From assembly GCA_964501925.1 (NCBI GenBank), contig CAZCTM010000005.1, forward strand, positions 38,114-102,113: a DNA stretch of 64,000 bases, read 5' to 3'. Below the pieces are notes generated by a model. That model made no database searches. It saw only the letters and a program-made list of their open reading frames with translations, and was not told the DNA's origin. Position numbers and translations under genes: made by a program. Positions 32,133 through 40,597 of this stretch are shown piece by piece. How positions within the stretch are numbered: the first letter of the stretch is position 1; every line of letters begins with the position of its first letter. The stretch comes from CAYLYU01 sp964501925. GTDB lineage: Bacteria; Pseudomonadota; Zetaproteobacteria; Mariprofundales; Mariprofundaceae.

Positions 32133-32734
32133 ATCGTTATCTCCGGCAGCGGCTCATAAATATCAATCCTGCCCGGCCGTGCATCCGGCATGCATGCATC
32201 CTTCAGCGAACATTGATCACAATGCTTTCCGAAAATCGGTTTCGGAACTTTGGCACTCTCCAGCATCTCTCTCACATCAACTACAGTTCTGCTAACAATA
32301 AGACGCAGCGCGTCATCAAACATCACTCTCCTGCGTCGCCTGCTTTTGACATGGAAAATCGCGCCTTCCTTTATCGTTACATTGAGCATCTCTTCGAGGC
32401 AGATGGCCTGGGCGCACAGCTGTACATCGTCGTGCAGACCCTTTTTGCGTGGGCCATGCTTGTATTCCACCGGATACACTCGCCCGTCCTCATGGAACTC
32501 AACTACATCACATTTGCCGATCAGTCCAAGACGTTCCGACCAGACCGGCAAGGCGCGCTCAAGACGCACTCCTGCCTTGATCTCATATTCTGGCACATCA
32601 ACCCGATCATGTTCACGCCGCCCCTTCTGAGTATGCAGATTCTCGCTCCACACCTGTGCCACATGAATCAGCCCACACTGGCGCATGCAATAGACATAAT
32701 GCTGAAGCGCGGAGATAGAGATCGGATCACTCAT
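32129..32734 (-). CDS. cas4: CRISPR-associated exonuclease Cas4 (type I-C)
   Basis: RecB-like nuclease of 201 residues that trims prespacers and checks the PAM. The first Cys ligand region is LQHYVYCMRQCGLIH (about residues 10-25). The nuclease motifs are LIGKCDVVEFHEDG (Asp) and VYPVEYKHGP (Glu-x-Lys). DDVQLCAQAICLEEML carries motif QhxxY-like residues, and the C-terminal cluster Cys are in HCDQCSLKDACMP. The ATG begins one base after the stop of the ParE-type toxin gene, so cas4 translation likely depends on ribosomes finishing the toxin. Confidence 0.96.
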   Translation of the reverse strand: MSDPISISALQHYVYCMRQCGLIHVAQVWSENLHTQKGRREHDRVDVPEYEIKAGVRLERALPVWSERLGLIGKCDVVEFHEDGRVYPVEYKHGPRKKGLHDDVQLCAQAICLEEMLNVTIKEGAIFHVKSRRRRRVMFDDALRLIVSRTVVDVREMLESAKVPKPIFGKHCDQCSLKDACMPDARPGRIDIYEPLPEITI

Positions 32735-32735
32735 A

Positions 32736-33017
32736 TCACCGGTGCAAACGATGCCTTAGCCGCTCAGGGTCTCTCCTGCAATCCAGCACCGCATGCTCAT
32801 CAAGCGTGTAATACACGGCAAAAGGAAAACGGCTGGCCAGCATCCGGTAATATTTCCCAAACATTACCGGATGCACACCCGCATGAATCATCAGCGAGTC
32901 AATATCGGCAAACAACGAATCAAGAAAATACGCACCCAATCCCTCACCCTGAGCCTCATAAAAGCGGAAGCCGGCGAGCAAATCATCCTCGGCTGGTGCA
33001 AGGATTTTTATTCGCAT
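32736..33017 (-). CDS. RelE/ParE-family toxin embedded in the cas operon
   Basis: Protein of 93 residues with the RelE/ParE fold pattern: IKILAPAEDDLLAGFRFYEAQGEGLGAYFLDSL at the start, then PVMFGKYYRMLASRFPFAVYYTLDEHAVLDCRRDP. The end matches the ParE-type F.Y.(I/V)YY...V.V..V core, although the usual final strand reads AVLDCRRDP. It is therefore probably a ParE-like gyrase poison or RelE-like ribonuclease. It overlaps its antitoxin gene by 10 bases. One base separates its stop from the cas4 start. It lies between cas7 and cas4, positions that are adjacent in ordinary type I-C loci. Confidence 0.87.
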   Translation of the reverse strand: MRIKILAPAEDDLLAGFRFYEAQGEGLGAYFLDSLFADIDSLMIHAGVHPVMFGKYYRMLASRFPFAVYYTLDEHAVLDCRRDPERLRHRLHR

Positions 33018-33208
33018 GTACGTTTGCGAATCCGTTTCTTTGCTTCACGCCAATCCACCGAAGGCGCATTCTCCCTTGCCTCCAGCACCTCCTTATGCCA
33101 TAGCGGTGATTCATACCCCGCCTGTGCCGAAAGATCGCGCCAGAGCGCCTCCATGGCCTCGACCTTTTCTTCGACGCTCATCGCCTCCAGATTCAACGCA
33201 ATAGCCAT
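33008..33208 (-). CDS. Addiction-module antitoxin (TIGR02574-like) embedded in the cas operon
   Basis: Protein of 66 residues, M-A-I-A-L-N-L-E-A-M-S-V-EEKVEAMEALWRDL, the usual start of the small antitoxins in the addiction-module component family that pair with ParE/RelE toxins. A charged C-terminal tail (WREAKKRIRKRTCE) would wrap the toxin. I start it at 33208 behind a strong GGAGGTG site that lies inside the last codons of cas7. A longer reading would run into cas7. With a one-base gap to the cas7 stop, the pair is read as part of the cas message. Confidence 0.85.
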   Translation of the reverse strand: MAIALNLEAMSVEEKVEAMEALWRDLSAQAGYESPLWHKEVLEARENAPSVDWREAKKRIRKRTCE

Positions 33209-33209
33209 G

Positions 33210-34103
33210 TCACACCTCCAGGATCGAAACACCATTCGGCAGGTTCTCCGCATTCACCGAAACATCATAATCGGCAAAGCTGCGCGGTGCAGTCACGCCT
33301 TCCTTCAGGGATACCTGCACCCGGTCGAACAGCGCATGTGCCGGCGCGTTTCCCATGTTGGAATCATGCTTGAAGACGACCAACTTGCGCGTCGCCATCA
33401 GACCACGTGCAGCAGAGCGATCGTGCTCAAACATATTCTTCAGAGATTCCCAAAGCAGAGCCAAATCCTCTTCGGAGAACCCTGTTTGGTTTGCCAGCGG
33501 CGCGGAGACAAAGCCGTGCGCGACATACAGCCCATAAGGCACGGTGAACTTGCGGCCCATCGTCCGATTATCGCCGCCTTGTTCTTCCGCCTCCCCTTCT
33601 GTCGCCACCGCCATGCGGGTGATCGAATGTTCCAAAGACACCACCGGATCAATGCTTCTGGCAAAGGTCATCTGCACAGGACCGCGCACCTGACCGCAGT
33701 TCACGCCGGTGGACATCACCGCGCCGAAGGTACGAATATCAAAGAAGTTCTTGCAGAGCCATCTGCGCGCTTCATCGTTCGCGCCCTTGCCTTTCGACTT
33801 CACATGCCCCTTCTTGTCGGTTTCGAGCTGATCCTCCGCGCCGACTTCCCTATAGGCCCGGGCATGCGTCTGGTTCAGCACCGCTTTTTCCTTGACGTAG
33901 ATCTCGTAAGGCGGCTGCTCGCCATGCTTTAGCCCCACGTAGTTGCGCACCTTGCGCTTGAGGCAAACATCGGTGACCAGCCCCTTGCCGGTCTCGGCAT
34001 CGACACGCGGCAGGTTGCCGGCATCCGGATCACCGTTGGGGTTCCCGTCCTGCACATCGAACAGCAATACGAAGTCATAGCGATTTTGAATGGTATCAGT
34101 CAT
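33210..34103 (-). CDS. cas7: Type I-C Cascade backbone protein Cas7 (Csd2)
   Basis: Protein of 297 residues that polymerises along the crRNA. Csd2/Csh2 signatures are YDFVLLFDVQDGNPNGDPDAGNLPRVDAETGKGLVTDVCLKRKVRNYV at the N-terminus, FFDIRTFGAVMS (about 118), RGPVQMTFARSIDPV (about 138) and a thumb/C-terminal block FSEEDLALLWESLKNMFEHDRSAARGLM. Length is normal for the family. Its ATG overlaps the cas8c stop by 8 bases. The following antitoxin gene uses a ribosome site within its last codons. Confidence 0.97.
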   Translation of the reverse strand: MTDTIQNRYDFVLLFDVQDGNPNGDPDAGNLPRVDAETGKGLVTDVCLKRKVRNYVGLKHGEQPPYEIYVKEKAVLNQTHARAYREVGAEDQLETDKKGHVKSKGKGANDEARRWLCKNFFDIRTFGAVMSTGVNCGQVRGPVQMTFARSIDPVVSLEHSITRMAVATEGEAEEQGGDNRTMGRKFTVPYGLYVAHGFVSAPLANQTGFSEEDLALLWESLKNMFEHDRSAARGLMATRKLVVFKHDSNMGNAPAHALFDRVQVSLKEGVTAPRSFADYDVSVNAENLPNGVSILEV

Positions 34104-35820
34104 GATTCATCTCCTCATGGGTTGTTGATTTGGTAAAGAAGTGTTGACGCTGGTGATAATAACCAATGGCAAATCGCCCCTGATCCGCAATCGGCAAATG
34201 GGCGGGAAAATCCTGGATTTCAGACATAATCTCGCCTATCAACCGTTCGATGTTCACCGCGCGCCCCTTATTCAACTTGGCAAGATGATGCTTGCTCAAT
34301 TTCAACAAGGTGGAAAACACCGTGACCGGCGAACTGGAGGCCGAGCCATAATATCGATCCCGAATGGTTGCATTCAGACCGGGGTTGGCCTCCTCCTGTA
34401 CCTTTTCCAATACGGCAAACAGACGTCCCAGCCGGTAGCCAATATTGGCATTGTTTTCATCAAGTGACACTTTGAGTTCCTCCTTTATTTCAGCATTTGC
34501 ATAGCGCGTTGTGCGATTGATGCACGCCTTGATCAGCGCGGCACGCGGATAGCTGACAAGCTGCTCTGCCTTGATCCGCCGAATGGCCGCGCCGAGCAAC
34601 GTTTGGGGATAAGGCAATCCTTCGAGGATGGCGCGCATGGTATCGCCCGCCAGATTCGGCGGGATGTTGTCAGCCTTTCCGAGGCTGGCTGTCGAAACAA
34701 GCAGCCGAAACAGCGACAGATACTTGGCCTCCTTCGGCCCATGCACGATTTTCAGGTCATCGAAATGCTGAACAATCCTCTCCGCCATTTCGCCCACCGT
34801 GCCGACATGCCAGAAGCGCACGGCGATTCGCGCCGCATTGGGAGCAAGGCCCAGCACATAGAAGCGGGTATCCTGATCCTCGGCGATGTAGCGCCCATTG
34901 CGGATGGAAGCAAACAGTTGCTCGACAGCCCGAACATGCCTGTCCGGGTCATCCGGCGATTCTCCGAAAATATCCGCCACTGTCGTTTCAAGCTCGCTTG
35001 GTTTCTCGGCCCAGAACACCGTGCTGGCATCGCCGACTTGCATGCGCTGGGAGGAATCCTTGCCAAGCAGGTGATTTAGTGCCGTGGTATAGGCAAAAGA
35101 CGCCTGTTTGCCGACCGGAGCATTAAGCCCCTGCTTCTTGTGATATGAATTGAAGGCATCCAGATTAAACGAAACGATATTGGCTCCCGATGTTTGGGCG
35201 CCCCACACGCCCTTGATGGCCGGATGCAGTCGCTCAATTTCCTCTTGATGCCCGGAAATCAAACACCGCTGCCGCTCACCGGCATTGCTTGATTGCATCG
35301 ACCGAATCGCCTCAATCACCGCAGGCCGCTGACAGATCAATTCCCGATCTCCCTGCAACCGGAATGTCATTATTGGATTCGTCTCAACAATCTCCTGCCA
35401 CTGGGGAAGAATTTCCCATCCATCGAGTTCAAGCGAGCTATAGAATCGTTCAATGGCCTCAATGCCTGAGTCCGATACCATCTCCGACAACTGGATGATG
35501 CGCTCCCTGAAGGCGGCATGCTGCTCGGCCACTCGCTCGGGCTTCCCCCGGGTATCAACCCCTAGGACATACTCGGCAGTATCCCAAAGCAGATTGGCAC
35601 TTACACCGGAGGTTTTTTTCACGCCTTGGGGAACCAATTCAGATCTGGCCCGTTTCTTTTTGCCAACCACCTCACGTGTGTCCTCAATCTGAATCAAGGT
35701 GCCATCAGACGAAATTTCGAGAATAAAAGGAACCTCCTTATTCTCGAAGCCCACGGGAGCCAGCCCTTCTCCGGATTTGGCTTTTCGATCGTAATATTCG
35801 GCCAGTGCTTGCAGGATCAT
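34096..35820 (-). CDS. cas8c: Type I-C Cascade large subunit Cas8c (Csd1)
   Basis: Protein of 574 residues matching the Csd1 family in length and landmarks: MILQALAEYYDRKAKSG at the start, ...GVSANLLWDTAEYVLGVD (about 73), SGANIVSFNLDAFNSYHKKQGLNAPVGKQASFAYTTALNHLL (about 210-250), DASTVFWAEKP and the NANIGYRLGRLFAVLEKVQEEANPGLNATIRDRYYGSASSSP block (about 470). It recognises the PAM and the non-target strand. In type I-C an internal start in this gene normally also yields a Cas11-like small subunit, probably true here. It overlaps cas5 by 4 bases. Confidence 0.97.
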   Translation of the reverse strand: MILQALAEYYDRKAKSGEGLAPVGFENKEVPFILEISSDGTLIQIEDTREVVGKKKRARSELVPQGVKKTSGVSANLLWDTAEYVLGVDTRGKPERVAEQHAAFRERIIQLSEMVSDSGIEAIERFYSSLELDGWEILPQWQEIVETNPIMTFRLQGDRELICQRPAVIEAIRSMQSSNAGERQRCLISGHQEEIERLHPAIKGVWGAQTSGANIVSFNLDAFNSYHKKQGLNAPVGKQASFAYTTALNHLLGKDSSQRMQVGDASTVFWAEKPSELETTVADIFGESPDDPDRHVRAVEQLFASIRNGRYIAEDQDTRFYVLGLAPNAARIAVRFWHVGTVGEMAERIVQHFDDLKIVHGPKEAKYLSLFRLLVSTASLGKADNIPPNLAGDTMRAILEGLPYPQTLLGAAIRRIKAEQLVSYPRAALIKACINRTTRYANAEIKEELKVSLDENNANIGYRLGRLFAVLEKVQEEANPGLNATIRDRYYGSASSSPVTVFSTLLKLSKHHLAKLNKGRAVNIERLIGEIMSEIQDFPAHLPIADQGRFAIGYYHQRQHFFTKSTTHEEMNHD

Positions 35821-36497
35821 CCGCGCACCTCCTCACTGTCGAATGCGGGCACATCGACAACCCCATCTTTAAGCTCGGCGCGAAAGAAAAGCGGTCTGGG
35901 GTCTTTGGGATCGCTATAATCCATATCATAGAGCATCCAGCCCAAATCCCGATTCTCATCAATTGCAGCAGGTTCAATGCTGGGTACCTGATTGTCTTTA
36001 TCTAAAGGAATGTGGCGGAAGGCGCAGGAAAACTCCCGGCAGCCGAGATAGGGCTGATTGAAGCACTGCCCTTTGCCTGCACGCCGCTCGAACATCCCGG
36101 CAAACTTTGTCGGTGTATCGCTCTCACCCGCCCGCTCGGTCATCTCGAATGAAGCATGAATGCGGTATTTTACGTCGTACAGAAAGAGGCCAGCGCGCTG
36201 CTGCCGTTCATCCTCGATATTCAATCCCATGGGTTTGCCGCTGGCGGTGGCGGTTTTCGGATTCACCTTCGGCATCACCTTGCCCACCTCGTTACGCCGC
36301 AGGTTGATCCACCGGATAGGGTTCAACACCTCGATTTTCTCCACCTGCCAGCGAATCGCCGGTTTCCAGAGAATCGCCTCGAAGATCGCCCGTGCCGAAG
36401 AGGGCGTAATCACGTCATAGGATACACGCTCCACCTTCATTTCCGGGCGGGTAAAACAGGCGAAATCACCCGACACTTCCAGACAAAAATTCTTCAT
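35817..36497 (-). CDS. cas5: Type I-C Cascade protein and crRNA nuclease Cas5c (Csd5)
   Basis: Protein of 226 residues, FCLEVSGDFACFTRPEMKVERVSYDVITPSSARAIFEAILWKPAIRW at the start, the Cas5d/Cas5c signature. In type I-C this subunit, not Cas6, cuts the pre-crRNA at the base of the repeat hairpin and stays on the 5' handle. Consistently, no cas6 is found here. The C-terminal GQCFNQPYLGCREFSCAFR and LGWMLYDMDY blocks are also typical. It overlaps cas3 upstream by 4 bases and cas8c downstream by 4 bases. Confidence 0.96.
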   Translation of the reverse strand: MKNFCLEVSGDFACFTRPEMKVERVSYDVITPSSARAIFEAILWKPAIRWQVEKIEVLNPIRWINLRRNEVGKVMPKVNPKTATASGKPMGLNIEDERQQRAGLFLYDVKYRIHASFEMTERAGESDTPTKFAGMFERRAGKGQCFNQPYLGCREFSCAFRHIPLDKDNQVPSIEPAAIDENRDLGWMLYDMDYSDPKDPRPLFFRAELKDGVVDVPAFDSEEVRG

Positions 36498-38701
36498 ACG
36501 CCCCCCACGATTAATTGACTCGGCGATACCGCTTCTCCATCCAGCAGAAGCCCCATATCCTCGTCATACAACACATCGCTTGATTGAACATAAAACTCAT
36601 CCCGAATCACTAGAATATCTCCCGCCTCCAAAAGTTTCTCAAACCTGTGTTGCGGAACATTCACAGTGTAGCGTTGCAACTTGCGCATCAACTCCCGGTA
36701 TGGCCCGACTGCTTCCAGCTTGTCTAACAACTTCTCACACTCAGCGTCATAACGGACAAATACCGATTGTCCTGCATCCTTGATCAACTTCATCTTCATG
36801 GCAGCCGTGCGGAATTGAACCCCTGTCAGATCACCCGCCGGTTTCAGCAAATCCTCGAGCCCTTCCTTGTCCAACTCGCACCTGCCGTAGAAATGCCCAA
36901 AGAACCGGGTGAAGTTGTCTCGCACCAACGGGTCACCATCATAACCGCTCATCAATGAAATGGTTGTTGTTTCTGCCCGTCGCAAGTGCCCGGCCGGTGC
37001 CGGTTTTGGCGGCACAAATACCACCACCTTTCCTCTGCCTGGCAATGTTCCTTCCCGGTTGCAACGCCCGGCAGCCTGGGCAATCGAATCAAGCCCAGCC
37101 ATGGCGCGATAAACAACTGGAAAATCAAGGTCAACGCCGGCCTCAACCAGTTGGGTGCTCACCACGCGAACAGGCCTCCCTTCTTTCAATCTTTGTTTGA
37201 TTCTGGCAATGGTTTTCGAGCGATGCTCACCGCACATCAATGCAGAAAGATGAATCGACCCTTCCGGCATCAATTTGAATAGTTCGCGGGCATCGTTGCG
37301 GGTGTTCACGATTGCCAGCACCGACTTGTAACCACCAATCTCCTCAGCCAGTTCACTCCATGAGCGCGGCGACTGAAAATCAGCAGGCATCTTTACCTGT
37401 ACTCTCTCAAGCTGGCGATACAGATCATCGGGATCGGAAATAATCTCGCTCACATCATCAAGACCCTTGAACAACTCACGACCAAAATTGTCCTTCATGG
37501 TGCCAAGCGCCGGTTGCGTGGCAGTAGAAATCACAAAGGTCACGCCATAATGCTCGGCCAGCAGATTCATCGCCTTGAGAATCGGGGCAAGAAACTCCGG
37601 TGGCATCAGTTGCGCCTCATCAAGAATTACGATGCTGTTGGCGATATTGTGCAGTTTGCGGCAACGGCTGGCACGTGCGGCAAACAGTGATTCAAAGAAC
37701 TGCACATTGGTCGTGACGATGATGGGCGCATCCCAGTTCTCGGCGGCTAGCCGCGAACGATGATCTTCCTTTTCCGGGTCAAGGCTGCTGTGATGCTCGA
37801 TGATGCTATCAGTGAAAATATCCCGGAAGATATTTGCCGTCTGCTCAATGATACTCGTGTATGGAATCACATAGATGATGCGCCGCTTGCCTTGCTTTAC
37901 TGCATGCTCAAGCGCAAAAGCCATGGATGAGAGCGTCTTGCCACCGCCAGTGGGCACGGTCAGTGAATAAATGCCCGGCTGTTCTCTGCCAGCCTTCCGG
38001 CAATCTGCAAGAATTTCGGCGCGAATCCGGTTTACAATGGTATCAGCGGCATTTTGGGTCAATCGCTCCATGTGATCATCAAATGCCTTCTTCAGCGACG
38101 GCATATCAGGGTAATTGCCTCGCTGCCCTGCCTTTTCCGGGTCATAAAACGCTTCGGTATCCAGAAAATCCGCATCCACCATTGCGGAAAACAACATCCT
38201 CAACCAGAGAGCGAACCCTTCCCTTCCTCCCAGCGGCATTTGAGATGGCATTTCTCCTTCCAGAATTTTCTCGGGGATATCAGCTTGCAGTGCAGCTTCT
38301 AGATGCCCACGCTCCTGCAAACGCTCGCCCAGTGCCTGACCCGGAGCATCCACCTTGTACCAGTCCGGCAGGCCTGCATGATGGCCGGCAATCAAATAGG
38401 CCAGGACCCGGCCATAAACACCAAGCCTTTCAACGGCATGAATCGCACCGGCGGTTGAGTGGTTGCGTGGCCCCTGCGCACCTTCGGACTCAATGTGTGC
38501 CTCCATGCCATTGGCGTCATAAATCATTTTCTGGAACGAGGATGCATACTTGCCGAGGTCATGCCACCTGCCCGCAAGCTGAGCCCATTGATCAGCGTGA
38601 AATCCGGCGGCATGACCTGCTGCTCGCTTTGCCACCGTGGTAAGGTGTTCTTCCAGTCTGTGGAGAGATTTCGACTCATTAATGTGCGCTGCGTACACCA
38701 T
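36494..38701 (-). CDS. cas3: CRISPR-associated nuclease/helicase Cas3 (type I-C)
   Basis: About 735 residues from the ATG at 38701 (MVYAAHINES). An HD nuclease domain with RWHDLGKYASSFQKM (about 46-60) and HAGLPDW leads a superfamily 2 helicase: Walker A SLTVPTGGGKTLSSMAFAL (about 248), YTSIIEQTANIF, the DEAQ box in IVILDEAQLMPPEFL, SATQPAL, and motif VI QAAGRCNREGTLPGRGKVVVF. The C-terminal domain follows. It shreds DNA marked by Cascade. A longer start 63 bases upstream is less likely. The promoter of the cas operon should lie in the 107-base gap behind it. Confidence 0.95.
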   Translation of the reverse strand: MVYAAHINESKSLHRLEEHLTTVAKRAAGHAAGFHADQWAQLAGRWHDLGKYASSFQKMIYDANGMEAHIESEGAQGPRNHSTAGAIHAVERLGVYGRVLAYLIAGHHAGLPDWYKVDAPGQALGERLQERGHLEAALQADIPEKILEGEMPSQMPLGGREGFALWLRMLFSAMVDADFLDTEAFYDPEKAGQRGNYPDMPSLKKAFDDHMERLTQNAADTIVNRIRAEILADCRKAGREQPGIYSLTVPTGGGKTLSSMAFALEHAVKQGKRRIIYVIPYTSIIEQTANIFRDIFTDSIIEHHSSLDPEKEDHRSRLAAENWDAPIIVTTNVQFFESLFAARASRCRKLHNIANSIVILDEAQLMPPEFLAPILKAMNLLAEHYGVTFVISTATQPALGTMKDNFGRELFKGLDDVSEIISDPDDLYRQLERVQVKMPADFQSPRSWSELAEEIGGYKSVLAIVNTRNDARELFKLMPEGSIHLSALMCGEHRSKTIARIKQRLKEGRPVRVVSTQLVEAGVDLDFPVVYRAMAGLDSIAQAAGRCNREGTLPGRGKVVVFVPPKPAPAGHLRRAETTTISLMSGYDGDPLVRDNFTRFFGHFYGRCELDKEGLEDLLKPAGDLTGVQFRTAAMKMKLIKDAGQSVFVRYDAECEKLLDKLEAVGPYRELMRKLQRYTVNVPQHRFEKLLEAGDILVIRDEFYVQSSDVLYDEDMGLLLDGEAVSPSQLIVGGV

Positions 38702-38808
38702 TGATCGCCCTATTCCCCCTGTTAAAGAGTAATATGTATTGATGGCTTCGCAAGAAGTGATCAACCATCCAGTGCACTGTAGACAGCGAAAGGCTCAAAA
38801 CGCGATCC

Positions 38809-39765
38809 TCAGAAATACCGGGCCGCAGCAGCGCGCAGACGCCCGGCCACGGCGCTGCGCAAATCGGGCGGATCAATCACCTCCACGTCCGGGCCGTAGC
38901 GGCAGATATCAAGGATCAGCTCCGTGGGGTTGCCGTAGGGAATGATGATTTCCAGGGAGCCGTCCGGCAGGTGGCGCAACGACTGATCCGGGTGCCAGAT
39001 TTCATCGGCGATCCAGCGCGCCCGTGCCGGCGTGAAACGCAGCACGGCGATCTTGTCCGCGGGTCCGGAAAAGATGCCGTAGGCGGCCACGAGATGTTCA
39101 TCAAGCCTTGCGTCATCCATCTCGACGGCATCCCCCGCCCGCATGACGGCGGACATGCGGTCCAGGGAAAAGGTCCGCAAACCATCGCGCAAGTGGCAGA
39201 AGGCATCCAGATACCAGTTGTCACGGTAATAGACGAGCCGCTGGGGAGAGACCTCCCGCCGCGTCTCTTCGTCGGACGCCCTGCCGGCATAGGTGAAACG
39301 CAGACGGAAGCGTTCGAGAACAGCCGCCGCCACAAGGGGGAAATGGGCCAGCTTTCTGCCCCTTCTGCCCATGGCCAGCACCCTGATCCGGTTCACACCG
39401 GTCACAGCCCTGGGTGAAAGCCGGGAAAGAATCGATTCTACCCTGCGGCGCATGGGTTCCAGCTCCCTGCCCAGCAGACCGGAGCCGATCTCCGTCAGCG
39501 CCTTCTGCATGATGAGCAGGGATTCCAGTTCCACCGCGGTAAACCAGATGCCCGGAAGCTCGAAGGCAAGCTGGCGGTCATAGAAGTATCCGTGGTTGCG
39601 GCGGTTGATGATGGGGGCATTGAGGTAGTCGCGCATCTCCCGGATCAGGCGTTTCACCGTGGCGGGGGAACACTCCATTCGCTCGCAGAGCGTGGACAGG
39701 GAAACGGGATACCTGTGGGTTTCAAGGATCTGGTGGAGGCAATAGATGCGGTCGAACTTGTCCAT
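38809..39765 (-). CDS. WYL-domain transcriptional regulator next to the cas operon
   Basis: Protein of 318 residues with an N-terminal helix-turn-helix (MDKFDRIYCLHQILETHRYPVSLSTLCERMECSPATVKRLIREMRDYL) and a central WYL domain (VLERFRLRFTYAGRASDEETRREVSPQRLVYYRDNWYLDAFCHLRDGLRTFSLDRM), then a WCX-like C-terminus. WYL regulators bind nucleotide-like or nucleic-acid ligands and often neighbour CRISPR and other defence loci. It sits on the cas strand 107 bases upstream of cas3, so it may read into, or repress, the cas operon. Which of these holds is not shown by the sequence. Confidence 0.88.
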   Translation of the reverse strand: MDKFDRIYCLHQILETHRYPVSLSTLCERMECSPATVKRLIREMRDYLNAPIINRRNHGYFYDRQLAFELPGIWFTAVELESLLIMQKALTEIGSGLLGRELEPMRRRVESILSRLSPRAVTGVNRIRVLAMGRRGRKLAHFPLVAAAVLERFRLRFTYAGRASDEETRREVSPQRLVYYRDNWYLDAFCHLRDGLRTFSLDRMSAVMRAGDAVEMDDARLDEHLVAAYGIFSGPADKIAVLRFTPARARWIADEIWHPDQSLRHLPDGSLEIIIPYGNPTELILDICRYGPDVEVIDPPDLRSAVAGRLRAAAARYF

Positions 39766-39946
39766 TCTCCCTCCCGGAAAGGAACAATGATCTCATCCTA
39801 TCACAAGCCTGCCTGAATCCCATCCTCATGCCCTGAGCCGGATGCGCGGCCCATTCATGGCCTTCATGGATTGGCGTGGATAGGATGGACCTGACCGGAT
39901 CGGAGCTGGGAATCAACCTCCCGCGTCATGGAGACCGAGGGATGAA

Positions 39947-40597
39947 ATGAAGGATCGAGTGATAACATGGCTGGTGCCACGTCTGATCAATGCGATCATC
40001 GTATTGCTGTCGAGGACCATACGCTGGGAATTTGTCGGTCGCCGCTATGATCCCGCAGATCCCGATCGCCATATCTTCGCCTTCTGGCACGCGCGCCTCC
40101 TGATGATGGGAACGGGGCTGAAGGGATGTCAGGGATACACGCTGATCTCGGAGCATCGTGACGGCGGCTTTATCGCCGATACCCTGCACCTTCAGGGCTT
40201 CAGAACAGTGCGCGGCTCGACCACCCGCGGCGGGGCCAGGGCCCTGTTGCGGATGGTTCGCCTGTACAGGAAGGAGAACTGCGATTTCGGCATCACTCCG
40301 GACGGTCCCAGGGGTCCGCGTGAAAAGGTGCAGCCCGGCATCGTTCATCTGGCGAAGAAAACCGGCCTTCCGATCCGTCCGGTCATCTGGGCCACGAAAC
40401 GTCACTGGCGGGTGACCTCATCGTGGGATCACTTCTACATCCCGCAACCCTTCACCCGCGGCGTGTTCATCTATGGTGAACCGGTCTCGATAGGCCCGGA
40501 CATGGACATCGAAAAGGGGGTGGCGCTTGTCCAGAAGGCGATGGACGCCACCCAGCGGAGGGCGGACAGCTATTTCAAGGAAAAAAATCAGGCATAG
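39947..40597 (+). CDS. Lysophospholipid acyltransferase-like protein (DUF374)
   Basis: Protein of 216 residues with HIFAFWHARLLMM (about 40-52, the HxxxxD-like part is degenerate as in DUF374), SEHRDGGFIADTLHLQGFRTVRGSTTRGGARAL (about 68-100) and FGITPDGPRGPREKVQPGIVHLAKKTGLPIRPV (about 110-145). This order matches DUF374 proteins related to lipid A or phospholipid acyltransferases at the inner membrane. A GAGGGATGAA ribosome site precedes the ATG. It is convergent with the cyclopropane synthase gene (10-base overlap). Confidence 0.83.
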   Translation: MKDRVITWLVPRLINAIIVLLSRTIRWEFVGRRYDPADPDRHIFAFWHARLLMMGTGLKGCQGYTLISEHRDGGFIADTLHLQGFRTVRGSTTRGGARALLRMVRLYRKENCDFGITPDGPRGPREKVQPGIVHLAKKTGLPIRPVIWATKRHWRVTSSWDHFYIPQPFTRGVFIYGEPVSIGPDMDIEKGVALVQKAMDATQRRADSYFKEKNQA

